A DNA stretch of 64,000 nt from Pseudevernia furfuracea (lineage: Eukaryota; Ascomycota; Lecanoromycetes; Lecanorales; Parmeliaceae), in assembly GCA_022315425.1 (NCBI GenBank), contig JAIUPT010000020.1:806001-870000 (forward strand), given 5' to 3'. Shown here piece after piece: positions 1-9,971 of this stretch. Below the pieces are notes generated by a model. The model made no database searches. It had not been told where the DNA came from and saw only the letters and a program-made list of their open reading frames with translations. The position numbers and the translations under genes were made by a program. How positions within the stretch are numbered: position 1 is the first letter of the stretch; every line of letters starts with the position of its first letter.

Positions 1-929
1 CGATTGGGAGAGGTCTCCAGTCCACGAGAAGAGTCGGACCCACTTGCTACTGGCGAGCCACCTAGACCTTGAGACGACAATGGAGAGCGCATAGGAGATG
101 GAGAGCGGTTGCGAGCAGCGGCGAGAGGACTAGAAATGCTGGGCACGACACTACCAGAGTGATCCACGTGTTCGGCATGCACGACGTCAGCAAAAGATAT
201 GAAGCTGAGCCGACGAACATCGTTCGAGTCTAATGCACCGTAATTTGATGCGGCATCGTCTTGGTCTGGATGAGCGATGAGGTCCTCCTGCCAAGAAGCT
301 CCGGTGGCTTCGCTTGTTCCCGCTCCTGTTACCGTGACTGCAGCAGGCTGATGTGCTGAGTGCATTACTATTTCCACGTTGTCAGGATTCAGGTGATCGT
401 CCGTGATTGCCACTGACGAGGCATCTAAGACAGGAGGGATGTGATTCTCAGTGGTAATGTGCGCTGGTATGGCTGGTGAAGCCGAGGAGGCGAGACCGTC
501 TTCTTGGACCGAGCGCTCGAATATTTGCGAGGACGCCGGCGATGGTATTCCAGGAGACGATGAATTGAGATTGCGCGACGGAGACCCTGGCGCGCCGTAT
601 GGATATGAGATCGTCTGTGTGATTGGTGCACCAACTCCTGTGACTGGTGACATTGAACGCATCGTCGTCGGAGGGGCTGTTTTAGCTGTCGTAGCTGTTC
701 CAGAGGGAATACTGGTTGAAGACATCTCCTTGGTCTTCCTAGTCTTATCGTCTTCCTTCTTCCTGCCTAAGCCCCAGAACCTCCGCTTCCCAGTTTTCCC
801 ATCCAGCTCAGGGGCGGCACCGGCCTCAGGTGCATTGTTCAAGCCTTCGCCCAATAGCGGTACTGACGATGTCCGCGACCCAGTATCATCACCTGCGTCT
901 CTGCTTAGACTAATCCGTCTATCGGCCAT
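1..929 (-). CDS. Serine/proline-rich conserved fungal protein, N-terminal part
   Basis: An uninterrupted minus-strand frame starts at the ATG at 929 and runs off the left edge with no stop (about 309 residues visible). The protein starts MADRRISLSRDAG, has a basic patch (KTGKRRFWGLGRKKEDDKTRK near residues 48-68), then a long Ser/Thr/Pro/Ala-rich, probably disordered region. Near residues 244-258 lies a less degenerate segment, RRLSFISFADVVHAEH, which looks like a conserved short motif and is the main reason to trust the frame. No enzymatic domain is visible. The basic patch could be a nuclear or membrane-binding signal, but that is inference. I recognise it only as a conserved hypothetical fungal protein. 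The C-terminus lies outside the window and any introns further on are unknown. Confidence 0.75.
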   Translation of the reverse strand, partial: MADRRISLSRDAGDDTGSRTSSVPLLGEGLNNAPEAGAAPELDGKTGKRRFWGLGRKKEDDKTRKTKEMSSTSIPSGTATTAKTAPPTTMRSMSPVTGVGAPITQTISYPYGAPGSPSRNLNSSSPGIPSPASSQIFERSVQEDGLASSASPAIPAHITTENHIPPVLDASSVAITDDHLNPDNVEIVMHSAHQPAAVTVTGAGTSEATGASWQEDLIAHPDQDDAASNYGALDSNDVRRLSFISFADVVHAEHVDHSGSVVPSISSPLAAARNRSPSPMRSPLSSQGLGGSPVASGSDSSRGLETSPN

Positions 930-1475
930 TGTGCCGGGTGGTCGCGAGAGTCTATCACGATTGCATGGATGGGTGAGGTCTGATTTCCGGAGAAAAGACC
1001 TGATCGAGATTCAATATAAAGCCACTGTGAATGCGGAATACAAGAAAATTGAACGCGTGTATCAAGGGGGGAGGAAGCGCCCCGGAGATGGCAATGGCAT
1101 ACCTTTCAGCTTCGGTTGTCGTGTGTGGCTTAAGGGCTTCCACAAGCACTTTCTTAGCGAAATGTGTGCGAACTGGGGAATTGTCGGCCAAATTGTCCGA
1201 TGAAGCTGCAAGAGCAGAAAAGACGAAGAAACCTGCTTCGAGTAAAGAGAGGGTGCTCCTGAATTGCTTCCAATACGCTAAGAAGGATTACTTGTTGTTT
1301 CAAAGGTTGGCCACGTCTTAGCCAAACGGTGACGCTGTTGGCAGGGATCTTCAACTCACTGTCGGCAAGACCCATTCCGACCGACATTTAACCGATATTT
1401 TAAAAGCTTGGCGCAAAATAGAAACAATTGCTCGTAACTTTCTACTCAACGACGAGTCCAATCCACAGCAACAAC
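930..1475. other. Divergent intergenic region
   Basis: This stretch separates the minus-strand gene starting at 929 from MRPL20 starting at 1476 and must hold both promoters. Short open frames exist on both strands, but they lack recognisable protein features, and those overlapping the upstream gene are its antisense. I see no repeat or RNA gene. Confidence 0.5.
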
Positions 1476-2099
1476 ATGTCTATTTCCCTTTCCCTGCGAC
1501 CGCCTTCCAATCTGCTCTTCCTACTCCCTTCATTCTCAACTTTGGTACCATACGTCTCTCGAAGAAACGAATCTTCTGCGCGCCGAACAACCAAACGCCT
1601 CAGAACGAAACCTGACCCATCGTTCACCTCCTCAATCCCCCCAACCCAATTCAATGACCACATCGTCTTCAACCCACCGTCATCGGCTCCATCTCCCTAC
1701 CATACTCCTCTAGTCTTCCTCCCAGCCAATGACCCGCGGCGGACCCTCCTCGCTCAATCCCATCAGCACGCTAACCCCTATGACCAACCTAACAAACATT
1801 TACCACCAATCGTCCACAAGCACAAGCCGTACGAAAAGAAATACCACTTGCGGCAAAAAGATTTAGACGAGATAAGAAAGCTGAGAAGTGAAGATCCGTA
1901 TAAGTGGACGCGGGCAAAGTTGGCGGAGAAATTTGATTGTAGTCAATTCTTCGTGGGCATGGTTGCAGAGGCGCCTCCAGAGAAGAAAGCAGCGGAGCAG
2001 AGGAAATTGGAGGAGATACAGGAGAAGTGGGGGAGGAGAAAGAGGTATGCGAGGGAGGATAGGGGCAAGAGGAGGGAGCTGTGGGGAAAAGATCTATAG
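1476..2099 (+). CDS. MRPL20: Mitochondrial large-subunit ribosomal protein MRPL20 (mL58)
   Basis: Single-exon gene of 207 residues. The protein belongs to the fungal MRP-L20/mL58 family, a mitochondria-specific component of the large mitoribosomal subunit. The N-terminus (MSISLSLRPPSNLLF, Arg/Ser-rich, few acids) fits a mitochondrial presequence. The diagnostic part is the C-terminal half: KKYHLRQKDLDEIRKLR followed by a helix-turn-helix-like segment (WTRAKLAEKFDCSQFFVGMV) and a Lys/Arg/Glu-rich tail ending in GKDL. I start at the ATG at 1476. The frame stays open upstream to a TTG at 1428, but there is no in-frame ATG there. It is transcribed away from the left-edge gene and converges on the cyclophilin-40 gene. 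Housekeeping; no sign of decay. Confidence 0.93.
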   Translation: MSISLSLRPPSNLLFLLPSFSTLVPYVSRRNESSARRTTKRLRTKPDPSFTSSIPPTQFNDHIVFNPPSSAPSPYHTPLVFLPANDPRRTLLAQSHQHANPYDQPNKHLPPIVHKHKPYEKKYHLRQKDLDEIRKLRSEDPYKWTRAKLAEKFDCSQFFVGMVAEAPPEKKAAEQRKLEEIQEKWGRRKRYAREDRGKRRELWGKDL

Positions 2100-2481
2100 G
2101 GGTATGCAAAGAATTGGGTTCGTAATGTTTCAAAGGGTCGACCGGAACCTTGGAGAAATACACATTTTACGAGCATCAGCTCGTTGCGAGAGCGACAATC
2201 AAGTTGCCGGGTGTGGAGAAGCTGCGCGACAAGAGAGAGGACCAGGATCGAACGCTGCAATGTCTAGTCGTCCTAGGTACAGGTCACTATGGGGCATTCG
2301 CGGAGATCAGGGCTCCATGGCAAGGTGTATTTTCGCACTATTGAAGCGAGCGTTTCTGTGTACATATATAATTCTGATCTACGGCATCACCTGTATAAGC
2401 AACTCAGACTTTTACATACATTGCTTTATCAATGGCGCTCTGGGGGATATTCGGCAGGCAACATTAAGGTGCAGCCTTGCT
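2100..2481. other. Convergent 3' intergenic region with a B-box-like motif
   Basis: This short gap between the converging MRPL20 and cyclophilin-40 genes should hold both 3' UTRs. At 2243-2263 it carries a 21-nt motif that recurs with one mismatch at 10320-10340. On the minus strand the motif contains GTTCGATCC, which resembles a Pol III B-box. No A-box or tRNA fold surrounds it. Confidence 0.4.
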
Positions 2482-4034
2482 CTACTCAAAGAACTTTTTG
2501 TACGCCGCCTTCTCCTTCTTGGCATGCTCGGCAGCTTTCTTCTTCGCGGCGTCCAACTCCTTGCTAATAGCCACGTCGCCTGGTGCCAGCTTCTGGGCTG
2601 TCTCGAGGCTCTTCACCGCCTCTTCGTCGTCTTTGAGCCCCAGAAGAGCGAGGGCTTTGCGGTAGGATGCTTTGGCGCGGTCCTGATTGGAGACTTCCCC
2701 AACCTCAAGGGCATTGTCCGCGCTATGCTGGGCTTCCTCGAAAGACTTCAGCTTGATCTGAAGAAGGGCGGAGTTCGAGTGCAGGGTGAAGCGGATGTGC
2801 GTTAGCTCCTTGGAGAGCCCCGGAGGGTCCTCAGGTAAAGCTTCCGGATACTCGTTCAGATAGCGTAGACCTTTCTGGTACTTCGCAAGAGCGAGAGTCA
2901 AATCATTAGCCTTGAAGGCCTTGTTGCCAAATTCTTTGAGTGCGGTGGCAATCTTGAGGACTTCTGGGCCTTTGAACTCTTGGCCCTGGTCTTGGGGGAA
3001 GTCTTCGTACGTGTCGCCTGTGCTGTCGGGTTCCTTCTTGCCAATGTTCTTGGCCTCGTCGTCTGATAGTTGACCGCAATCTACATTGTTGAGTCAATGT
3101 CTGTTAAGGGATAGAATAGAGTGGAAACATACCAACGATGGTGACATCTTTGGTGGGCTTGTCTTGCTGTGTTGGCAGGTTCTCTATTTCCCGTATGAGG
3201 CCCTTATTGTCTATGACTTCTCCAAAAACCACCTTGCGAACAGTCAAATGTGAATCTTCACGTGTCAATAATTTTGCTTGATATGACTTACATGCTTGCC
3301 GTCAAGGTGAGGTGTTGGTACAGTCGTAACGAAGAATTGAGATCCATTTGTTCCTACCAATTATGAGAGAACGTCCTGTATCAGGACTGCTACTACGCTG
3401 GCTTACCTGGTCCAGCATTTGCCATTGAGAGCAAAAATGGCTTTGAATGCTTCAGCTCAAAATTTTCGTCTTCAAACTTCTCGCCGTAGATCGATTCTCC
3501 GCCAGTGCCATTGCCAGCGGTGAAGTCTCCTCCCTGAATCATAAAGCCCTTGATGACACGGTGGAAGCCAGAGCCTAGAAGATTGCTTAGTCCAATTAAA
3601 GATAGTAGGCCCGTTGAGCAATTGAATGATATCGACGAACCTTTGTAGCTCAATGGCTTGCCAGACTTCCCTTGACCCTTTTCTCCAGTGCAAAGGGATC
3701 GGAAGTTCTCTGTGGTCTTTGGGACAACTAAGAGAGATCAGGCTGAAAGACCTTCAATACAATCCAGCCAAAACTAACCATCATCATACTACTCGATCAT
3801 CAGTAAAGAAGGGAATATCAGACTCCATAGCCCAAGATGATGGAGTGCGCGTAAATTCATATACACATCAGTCTCAGGGTCTTGGGAACCTACCAATTCG
3901 AAGACAACGCGGCCCTTCTTCTGATGAGATATTTCTATGTCAAAGAAGATCCGGCTACGATCTATTCATCTGTTTTCAGCACCGTTTATGTGGGTCACGT
4001 AAAGCTGACACATACTTGACTTTTCCGACGCCAT
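2482..4034 (-). CDS. CPR6: Cyclophilin-40, peptidyl-prolyl cis-trans isomerase D
   Basis: Encodes a 370-residue Cyp40: an N-terminal cyclophilin domain (about 9-175) joined to a C-terminal TPR domain (about 215-360) that docks on Hsp90. Exons (minus strand): 4034-4016, 3961-3894, 3788-3779, 3727-3641, 3574-3407, 3353-3292, 3232-3133, 3080-2482. Lengths sum to a clean frame and all junctions are GT-AG. Motifs: RSRIFFDIEI, TENFRSLCTGEKG, GFHRVIKGFMIQGGDFT (catalytic Arg, Phe, Gln), NGSQFF, HLDGKHVVFGEV; then TPRs with ALKEFGNKAF and the typical lysine-rich tail KKEKAAYKKFFE. The third exon is only 10 nt (codes YDD plus one base). Without it the conserved FELYDDVVPKT segment is lost, so I consider it real. 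Expected role is cytosolic Hsp90 co-chaperone. Length matches yeast Cpr6 closely. Confidence 0.95.
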
Positions 4035-4734
4035 CGTGGCAGCCTGTAGGATTGTGTAAGGAAAGAGGGACCCGCAATGTGTCTCAAAAAGGATTCAAAT
4101 AATTGTCAATGAATGTGTGTGTTTTGTGGGTGAAGCAATGCATTGAAACTGCGGAGTGAGATCCGCTATTTGTTGGAAGCTGAGGTAGCGGGCCGCGAAT
4201 GCCGGACGGCTTTTCCACGAGGTTCTATGAGTTTCAAGGCCTTTTCAGTAGAATAATACGATGGCTATTTACAAGATTCAGGGTTAGCCCGCAACTACCT
4301 TAGCGGAAGGCTATGAGTTGCGTGAACGGTAACTGCACGGTTATTCTACGGTTTTTTTAAAGAAACGGTAATAAGTTTGCTTCTGCCTAAAGGCAATGAC
4401 AGATTTAATACGTTTATTTAAAGTTACGATTAAAACCTCTGTTACGTGATCAGAAATTAACGAGATCTTGATTAGTCAGCTGTATATTTCAATTAGCGTC
4501 GAAACACTGACTCCGGCAACCTAAGTGCAGGATTCCGCAACCCCATTCCAACATGCCACCATACATAGGCCCCGTGCCCCCACCCCAGTGGGCGCATGTA
4601 TTGGGGAATATCACCCCCGCGAGAAAATCGTCTAAATCGCTCATTTTTGCAGTTAAATATTTAAAAGCGTTGATGTTTCTCGCCATTCAATACTTCCGAG
4701 TACTTAGCTTGGCAGGCTTGGCATGTCTTAACAG

Positions 4735-4742
4735 TATTTAAA
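4735..4742. repeat. Left 8-bp target-site duplication
   Basis: TATTTAAA, repeated exactly at 5944-5951 directly outside the right inverted repeat. Confidence 0.8.
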
Positions 4743-5943
4743 GGCGGCCATTAGGCGTACAGCCCCACCTTATTACGCGTACAGCCCCAAGTTTGTTCCG
4801 CGTACAGCCCCCCAAATGTAGTTAGCTTCTGCGGGCGCTAGCCCGATAGAGTATAAATCCCGTATACCCGAAAGACTTCCTCGGTAGGATATCCTACTCC
4901 CCACTCCACCAAAGAAGCTCTATCTATCAGAGCAGGATAGAATGACTCGAACCGTCTCCTATGTGAAGAGCAAGTACAGGGCGGATCGTGAGTGTAGTGA
5001 AACGCGATGATTAAGAGAAGCTTCTGCATCAACTATCTATGTACATAGCACTTCGCAATAATTTGGCAAAACGTCTCCTCTTCTGTTTTACTATGGCGAC
5101 TGTCAAACCCAAATTCAAACATCAATAAGTGCATTCCTCACTAAACGAAGATGGAAGTTGAGGTATGTCGTAGCAGCCTTTGAGAAAATTTGGCAGAACC
5201 TCTGTACCGGGGGCTTTTGAAAAAAATTTGGTGGAATGGAGCTCTATAATTGTACTCCCTGCACATTGCGCATCAGAGGGCTGAACCGTGCCAGAAACAC
5301 CTCGTCATACGACTTATTGACAGGTCCTTGTACGCGAGTCTTATCCAGGAAGGGGGTGGTGCAGGGGTGAGGTGTGATGCGCCCGTGACGAAGCTCCAGA
5401 ACCACCTCTTGTCAGCCCATGCTGCCTGCAGTAACTCTGGATGATGCTGAATAGGAAGAGGAAGGCGAAAGAAGAAGCCGATGAAGAAGAATGAGGTGAG
5501 GAAGTAGCTTGATAGAGCTTGGTGGAGGGTGGTTAGCCGTCAGGTGTCAGGTGTCTGAGGTGGAAGGAAGAAGGATTGCTATGGACTCAAATGACTCAAA
5601 AACACTATGTCCGATTATTAGCCGGACCAGACTCTGGTTTTAGCGCGAAATGAATCAAATGCTTACCTATTCAGTACTCTACTGTCAGGCTGGTTCAGAG
5701 CCTCCACGAGATATCGATTTAGAAGAAGAATGGTAGATTTGGTAGATTTGTGTGGAGAGAGAAGAGTGGATTATTCTACCGAGGAAGTCTTTCGGGTATA
5801 CGGGATTTATACCTTATCGGGCTAGCGCCCGCAGAAGCTAACTACATTTGGGGGGCTGTACGCGGAACAAACTTGGGGCTGTACGCGTAATAATGTAGGG
5901 GCTGTACGCCTAACAGGATGGGGCTGTACGCCTAATGGCCGCC
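4743..5943. mobile_element. 1.2-kb non-autonomous DNA transposon with long TIRs and 8-bp TSD
   Basis: Terminal inverted repeats cover about 4743-4887 and 5776-5943 and are nearly identical. Both start GGCGGCCATTAGGCGTACAG and contain subterminal tandem copies of GYGTACAGCCCC: three on the left, four on the right. An 8-bp direct repeat, TATTTAAA, flanks it exactly (4735-4742 and 5944-5951). An 8-bp duplication is the hallmark of hAT-type transposition, although the termini do not match the common hAT ends. The interior (about 4888-5775) contains only short frames and no recognisable transposase, so mobility would need a helper in trans. The arms are close to identical, so insertion or homogenisation is fairly recent. 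Confidence 0.85.
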
Positions 5944-5951
5944 TATTTAAA
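5944..5951. repeat. Right 8-bp target-site duplication
   Basis: TATTTAAA, identical to 4735-4742. Confidence 0.8.
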
Positions 5952-6311
5952 CGGTTTCAAATATGCAACAGTAGCATGGTTCTTAATATCTTAACGTCAT
6001 TATTCTGCAACGGTATTAAAATCGATATTTTAAAAATACGATAAATTTCTTAAAACGTGATAATTCAAAAATTGTTATGTAGTTCTGAAACTAAGAAACC
6101 GTTTCAGTACCGTAACAAGTCAAGTAACCGCCTATAGACCGTAGTCCAGAACCACAGCTCTCCGCTAAGGTACTTAAACTCCTTGGATGGGTCTACCCGT
6201 CTATAAATACTGTATCAATAAAAAACATACCATAGGATGGCAAATTTGGGCAATTCTGGCTCTACGGTTAAGGTGACTATCTACAAAGCGGAGATTTTGG
6301 TACAACAATTC

Positions 6312-7218
6312 TTAATCTAGTAGTTCAGCTGGTAATTGAAAGCTCTCTGCGACCTTGCCCTTCTCCTCATCAGCAACAGCTTTGCTCTGCTGATGCTCCC
6401 CTTGCTCCTTTCCTGGCTTCTTGTTTTCATCTTGACCTTTGTGAGGGTTGGTATCAATCTCCAAGGTGACCTGAGAACAGCACCATTAGTAGAGATCGGT
6501 AAGAAAATCAATGAGAGAAGAAGCTGGCTGAATACCACCTCATCGTGACTGGTGTAATCCAAACCTACAGGGCCGGAATTCTGTATGTTCACTGTTACAG
6601 ACCGAGTAAGCAGAGCACAAGAGTGAGTAGTAAGGGCAATCAATACCTTCCATCATGGCCTGAAAAACGCCATTTTTCACTTTTTCAGGCTCATAGAGCT
6701 CTTGTACTTTGGCAAAGAAATGATCATACAGCTCTCTAGCTTCCTCACCACCTGCGGCACCATGGAAGTCCGGCTTGTTCCCTTTCTTGGTTGATGCCAG
6801 CAAGGTGAACTGAGATACTGTATGAATTCAGCCTGGAAAGCCAGACGATGCCTACATCCACGAAGTCGATTTTGACGCACCGCAAAGCACCTCCCCCTTG
6901 ATATCCTGTACATTTTGCTTCCACTTCATGAGAGAGTCAGCATTTCCATAACCTGGAAGCACTTTCCTGCACACATACAGTACCGCCAGTTTCGTCGGGC
7001 CACATTTTCAGCTTCAGCACTTTGGCCGCCATAGACTCTACTTCCTTGCGCGTGTCATCCTTAGCAACTGCGGCAAATACCAATACACCCTTCCCAATCG
7101 AGGACACCAAATGTGAATCGACGGACACCGAAGCAGAGGCGACTCGTTGCAGAACAGCTGATAGGTTTAGCCATTGGCACAAGATCTGAGGAAAATGTTC
7201 GGACTATTAACCCTTCAT
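6312..7218 (-). CDS. DTD1: D-aminoacyl-tRNA deacylase (DTD)
   Basis: Encodes a 203-residue DTD, which hydrolyses D-aminoacyl (and Gly-Ala mischarged) tRNA in the cytosol. Exons: 7218-7212, 7157-6979, 6923-6881, 6817-6647, 6591-6539, 6470-6312; frames sum to a whole number of codons. The first coding exon is just ATGAAGG. It supplies the invariant MKAVLQRV start, which has no in-frame ATG in the next exon. Motifs: AVLQRVASASVSVD, GEVLCVSQFTL (the SQxxL signature), ARELYDHFF and the NSGPV motif in IQNSGPVGLD, which is the cross-subunit proofreading element. The C-terminus (about 45 residues, Lys/Glu/Gln-rich) extends past the usual 150-residue core. The promoter lies between it and divergent NOT3. 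Confidence 0.93.
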
Positions 7219-7774
7219 CTTTGTGCCGAATTATCAGCGAGCAGATAGAATGAAAGACTAGGCTATATGGAACGAAATGTAGAATTAGCAGCGGTAGGGG
7301 AGAAAAAGATCGAAAGCAGAAATGAAAAGCAGAAATTCAAAAGTGGGATAAGCTGTCATCCCATTGAGTCGAAAGATTCACAAGATATTCCTTTTCATTT
7401 CTCCGACCCTCAAGTTCTCGTAGACAACAGGATCAAAATAGACGCTGCCTACTTACTTCCTCTCGAGGTTTTGGCAGCCGCACCCGGTTAGCCTTATAGA
7501 GTAATTAGAGTACGCGCCTTTCGCGATCCTTGGCATCTTCGAGAAAGTGCTTTGAGGCATCTCTAGCAACACTAAGCTGCGTATTTCCACACCACAGCTG
7601 TGAATTCTCATAAGGCGCCCACTTGATGCCTATCTCACCAAATCCTCCAGCCTACTCTCAATCCCTATATCATTGCAGCAAGTCAGCTCGAATACGGCTT
7701 ACTCTCAACCCCCCCTCCAGCCTGGTCAATAACACAAACAATCTCTTGTTTCCCTCACTCCCAATTCAGCAGTC
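7219..7774. promoter_or_regulatory. Bidirectional promoter region DTD/NOT3
   Basis: The two divergent start codons are 556 bp apart, so both promoters lie here. Pyrimidine-rich tracts occur just upstream of the NOT3 ATG (7700-7765), as is common in fungal promoters. No repeat or RNA gene was seen. Confidence 0.5.
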
Positions 7775-9971
7775 ATGGCTCAAAGGAAGTTACAGCAGGA
7801 GATTGACAAGACATTCAAGAAAGTTGCCGAGGGAATTGTGGTATTTGAAGGCATATTTGATAAGATACAACAGGCCACCAATGCCTCGCAGAAGGACAAA
7901 TTGGAGGATGCTCTCAAGCGCGAGATCAAGAAGCTTCAACGGCACCGAGACCAGATAAAGACGTGGGCTGCCGGAAATGAAATCAAAGACAAGAAGCCAC
8001 TCATGGAGCAGCGGAAAGCCATTGAGAACGTAGGTGCTGCTTGTAAAAACACTTCTCCAAGCCATGCCGCGTGCTGATGGTGGCGACTCATGTAGGAAAT
8101 GGAGAAGTTCAAGGCGGTCGAGAAGGAGATGAAAACCAAAGCTTTTTCGAAGGAGGGGCTGCAAGCTACAGCGAAGCTAGATCCTAAAGAGAAGGCGAAG
8201 TTGGACATGTGCAATTTCCTCCAGAACATGGTCGAGGAGCTGGAGCGACAAATCGAAACGCTTGAAGCTGAAGAGGAAGCTTTACAGGCCACAGTAAAAA
8301 AGGGCAAGAAGGACACCGGCAAAGCAGACCGTTTGTCTGAGATATCGAGAACTACGGAACGACACAAATATCATCAGGGGAAATTAGAGCTACTGTTACG
8401 GTCTTTGGAGAACGGTAACGTGGAGACGGAGCAGGTACAAGATTTGGAAGAAAGCATCAAGTACTACGTTGAAGAGAACCAGGCGGTGGACTTCAATGAA
8501 GACGACTCATTATACGATGATCTAAATCTCGAGGAAGAGGAGGAAACTTTCGGTCTGAACAATGACAATGATCGAGTCTCTTCCCAAGATACGCAATCGA
8601 TAGCAGATGAAATCCCAGAACCCGCGGATGTGCGAGGTCCCGGCACAGGTGCTGGGAAACCGAAATCGACGTCCGTCTCAGAGCCTCAAGGTACTGGCGT
8701 CAGAAGACCATCGAACCAATTGAAATCGCCATTACCAGCTCTGGCAACGCTTCATACCCCCCTAGCAAGCACAACCAACGGTACGACAAACAACAACATG
8801 AAGCCTGCACCTTTACCCACAAGAGCCCCAGGAGAGACGCTGAAGTACGCTTCAGCAGCCGCAGCGGCGGCAGCAAGTGACAAAGCTGCCGTGGGAATAG
8901 CACCATTACCTCCACCACCAAGTACGGCATCGGCCCCAACGTCTAGCGCACCAACTGGCCTGTCTGCTTTCCCGCCTACGCAAAAGAGCAGTGCAACTAC
9001 TTCACCCAGCGTAGCACCTTCACTACCAACGAGCTCTGGTCCCACACCTGCCCAAAAGCCTGCTATGCCTGTAACAGCAAGTTCAGAGACTCCTTCAAGC
9101 ACACAAATCCGGCCAAAATCCCCACCACCGACCCAGCCCAATGTGATTGCTTCAGCCAGCACTCGCAGTGTTCCAACTCCAGCTGTAGTGGCTGATACCT
9201 CTGTACACTCACGGACGTCGTCAGCTTCAAAGATGCCAGCAGCTGTTCAAGCACCAGCCAAGGAAGCTCCTCTTCCAGCACCACAAGAGACGCAAATTAC
9301 GCTTGCTCAAGACAAACCGCTTGTTATGGAACACACAAATGGCGAGCCACCAAGACAGGAAGAAGATGAGTCTGTGTATCACTTACCGGCAAGCCTACAG
9401 GATCTTTTACAATCATTTGAAATCACAAAGAGCCGAGCGCCTGCACCCGACTCTCCTTCTGTACAGCGACTTCTCGCAGCATCTCACGCCAGTCGTCCAG
9501 ATTATTTAGATGCAGAGAAGCCCCGTCACTATCGACCAGACACAAAATACAATAGCCCAGCATACTATCCACAAGAGCCATTCCCAAATATAGATGATCC
9601 TAGCTTATACGGCAAGATCGATACCGACACCCTATTCTACCTCTTTTACTATCGTCAAAACACATATCAGCAATACTTGGCGGCCAAGTCGCTCAAGAGT
9701 CAAAGCTGGCGTTTTCACAAGCAATACCAGACATGGTTTCAGAGACACGAGGAGCCAAAGACAATCACGGAAGAGTATGAGCAAGGGACTTATCGATTTT
9801 TCGATTACGAGAGTACATGGTAAGAGTCGTCTCTCATCCTGACCTTGGCCTCTCAAAGCGACAACAGCCCTTTTCATTCTTGAGATCCATTACTGATAAC
9901 CCATGACCAGGATGAATCGGCGGAAAGCAGACTTCAAATTTGCCTATAAGTTTTTGGAAGACGATCTGTGA
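7775..9971 (+). CDS. NOT3: CCR4-NOT complex subunit NOT3/NOT5
   Basis: Encodes 679 residues in three exons (7775-8029, 8096-9819, 9911-9971). The N-terminal 240 residues are the Not3 coiled-coil domain (start MAQRKLQQEIDKTFKK; KREIKKLQRHRDQIKTW), followed by an acidic stretch. The middle (about 270-500) is a Pro/Ser/Thr/Ala-rich linker. The C-terminus carries the NOT-box region shared by NOT2/3/5 (SLYGKIDTDTLFYLFYY, QSWRFHKQYQTWFQRHEEP, GTYRFFDYESTWMNRRK). The last exon provides only WMNRRKADFKFAYKFLEDDL and is needed for the conserved end. The role is scaffolding of the deadenylase complex that controls mRNA decay and transcription. Length and order match the family; one gene covers both yeast NOT3 and NOT5 in filamentous fungi. 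Confidence 0.96.

Larger units (their letters stand above)
4298..6170. mobile_element. Outer, older TIR element flanked by TA, split by a younger insertion
   Basis: The left end at 4298 and the inverted right end at 6170 both read CCTTAGCGGA, followed by partly matching sequence (roughly 15 of the first 20 bases). TA dinucleotides abut both ends (4296-4297 and 6171-6172), which fits a Tc1/mariner-type TA target duplication. After removing the nested element and one copy of its target duplication, about 660 bp remains, AT-rich and without a transposase frame. I read it as a degraded non-autonomous element. TIR identity is modest, so the exact class is uncertain. Confidence 0.5.

Noticed and set aside
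451..1203. 250-codon plus-strand open frame
   Set aside because: Mostly antisense to the minus-strand gene starting at 929, whose translation has conserved-looking motifs; the plus frame has none.
4553..4741. Short frames within the outer transposon
   Set aside because: AT-rich, no transposase motif; shadows of degraded element sequence.
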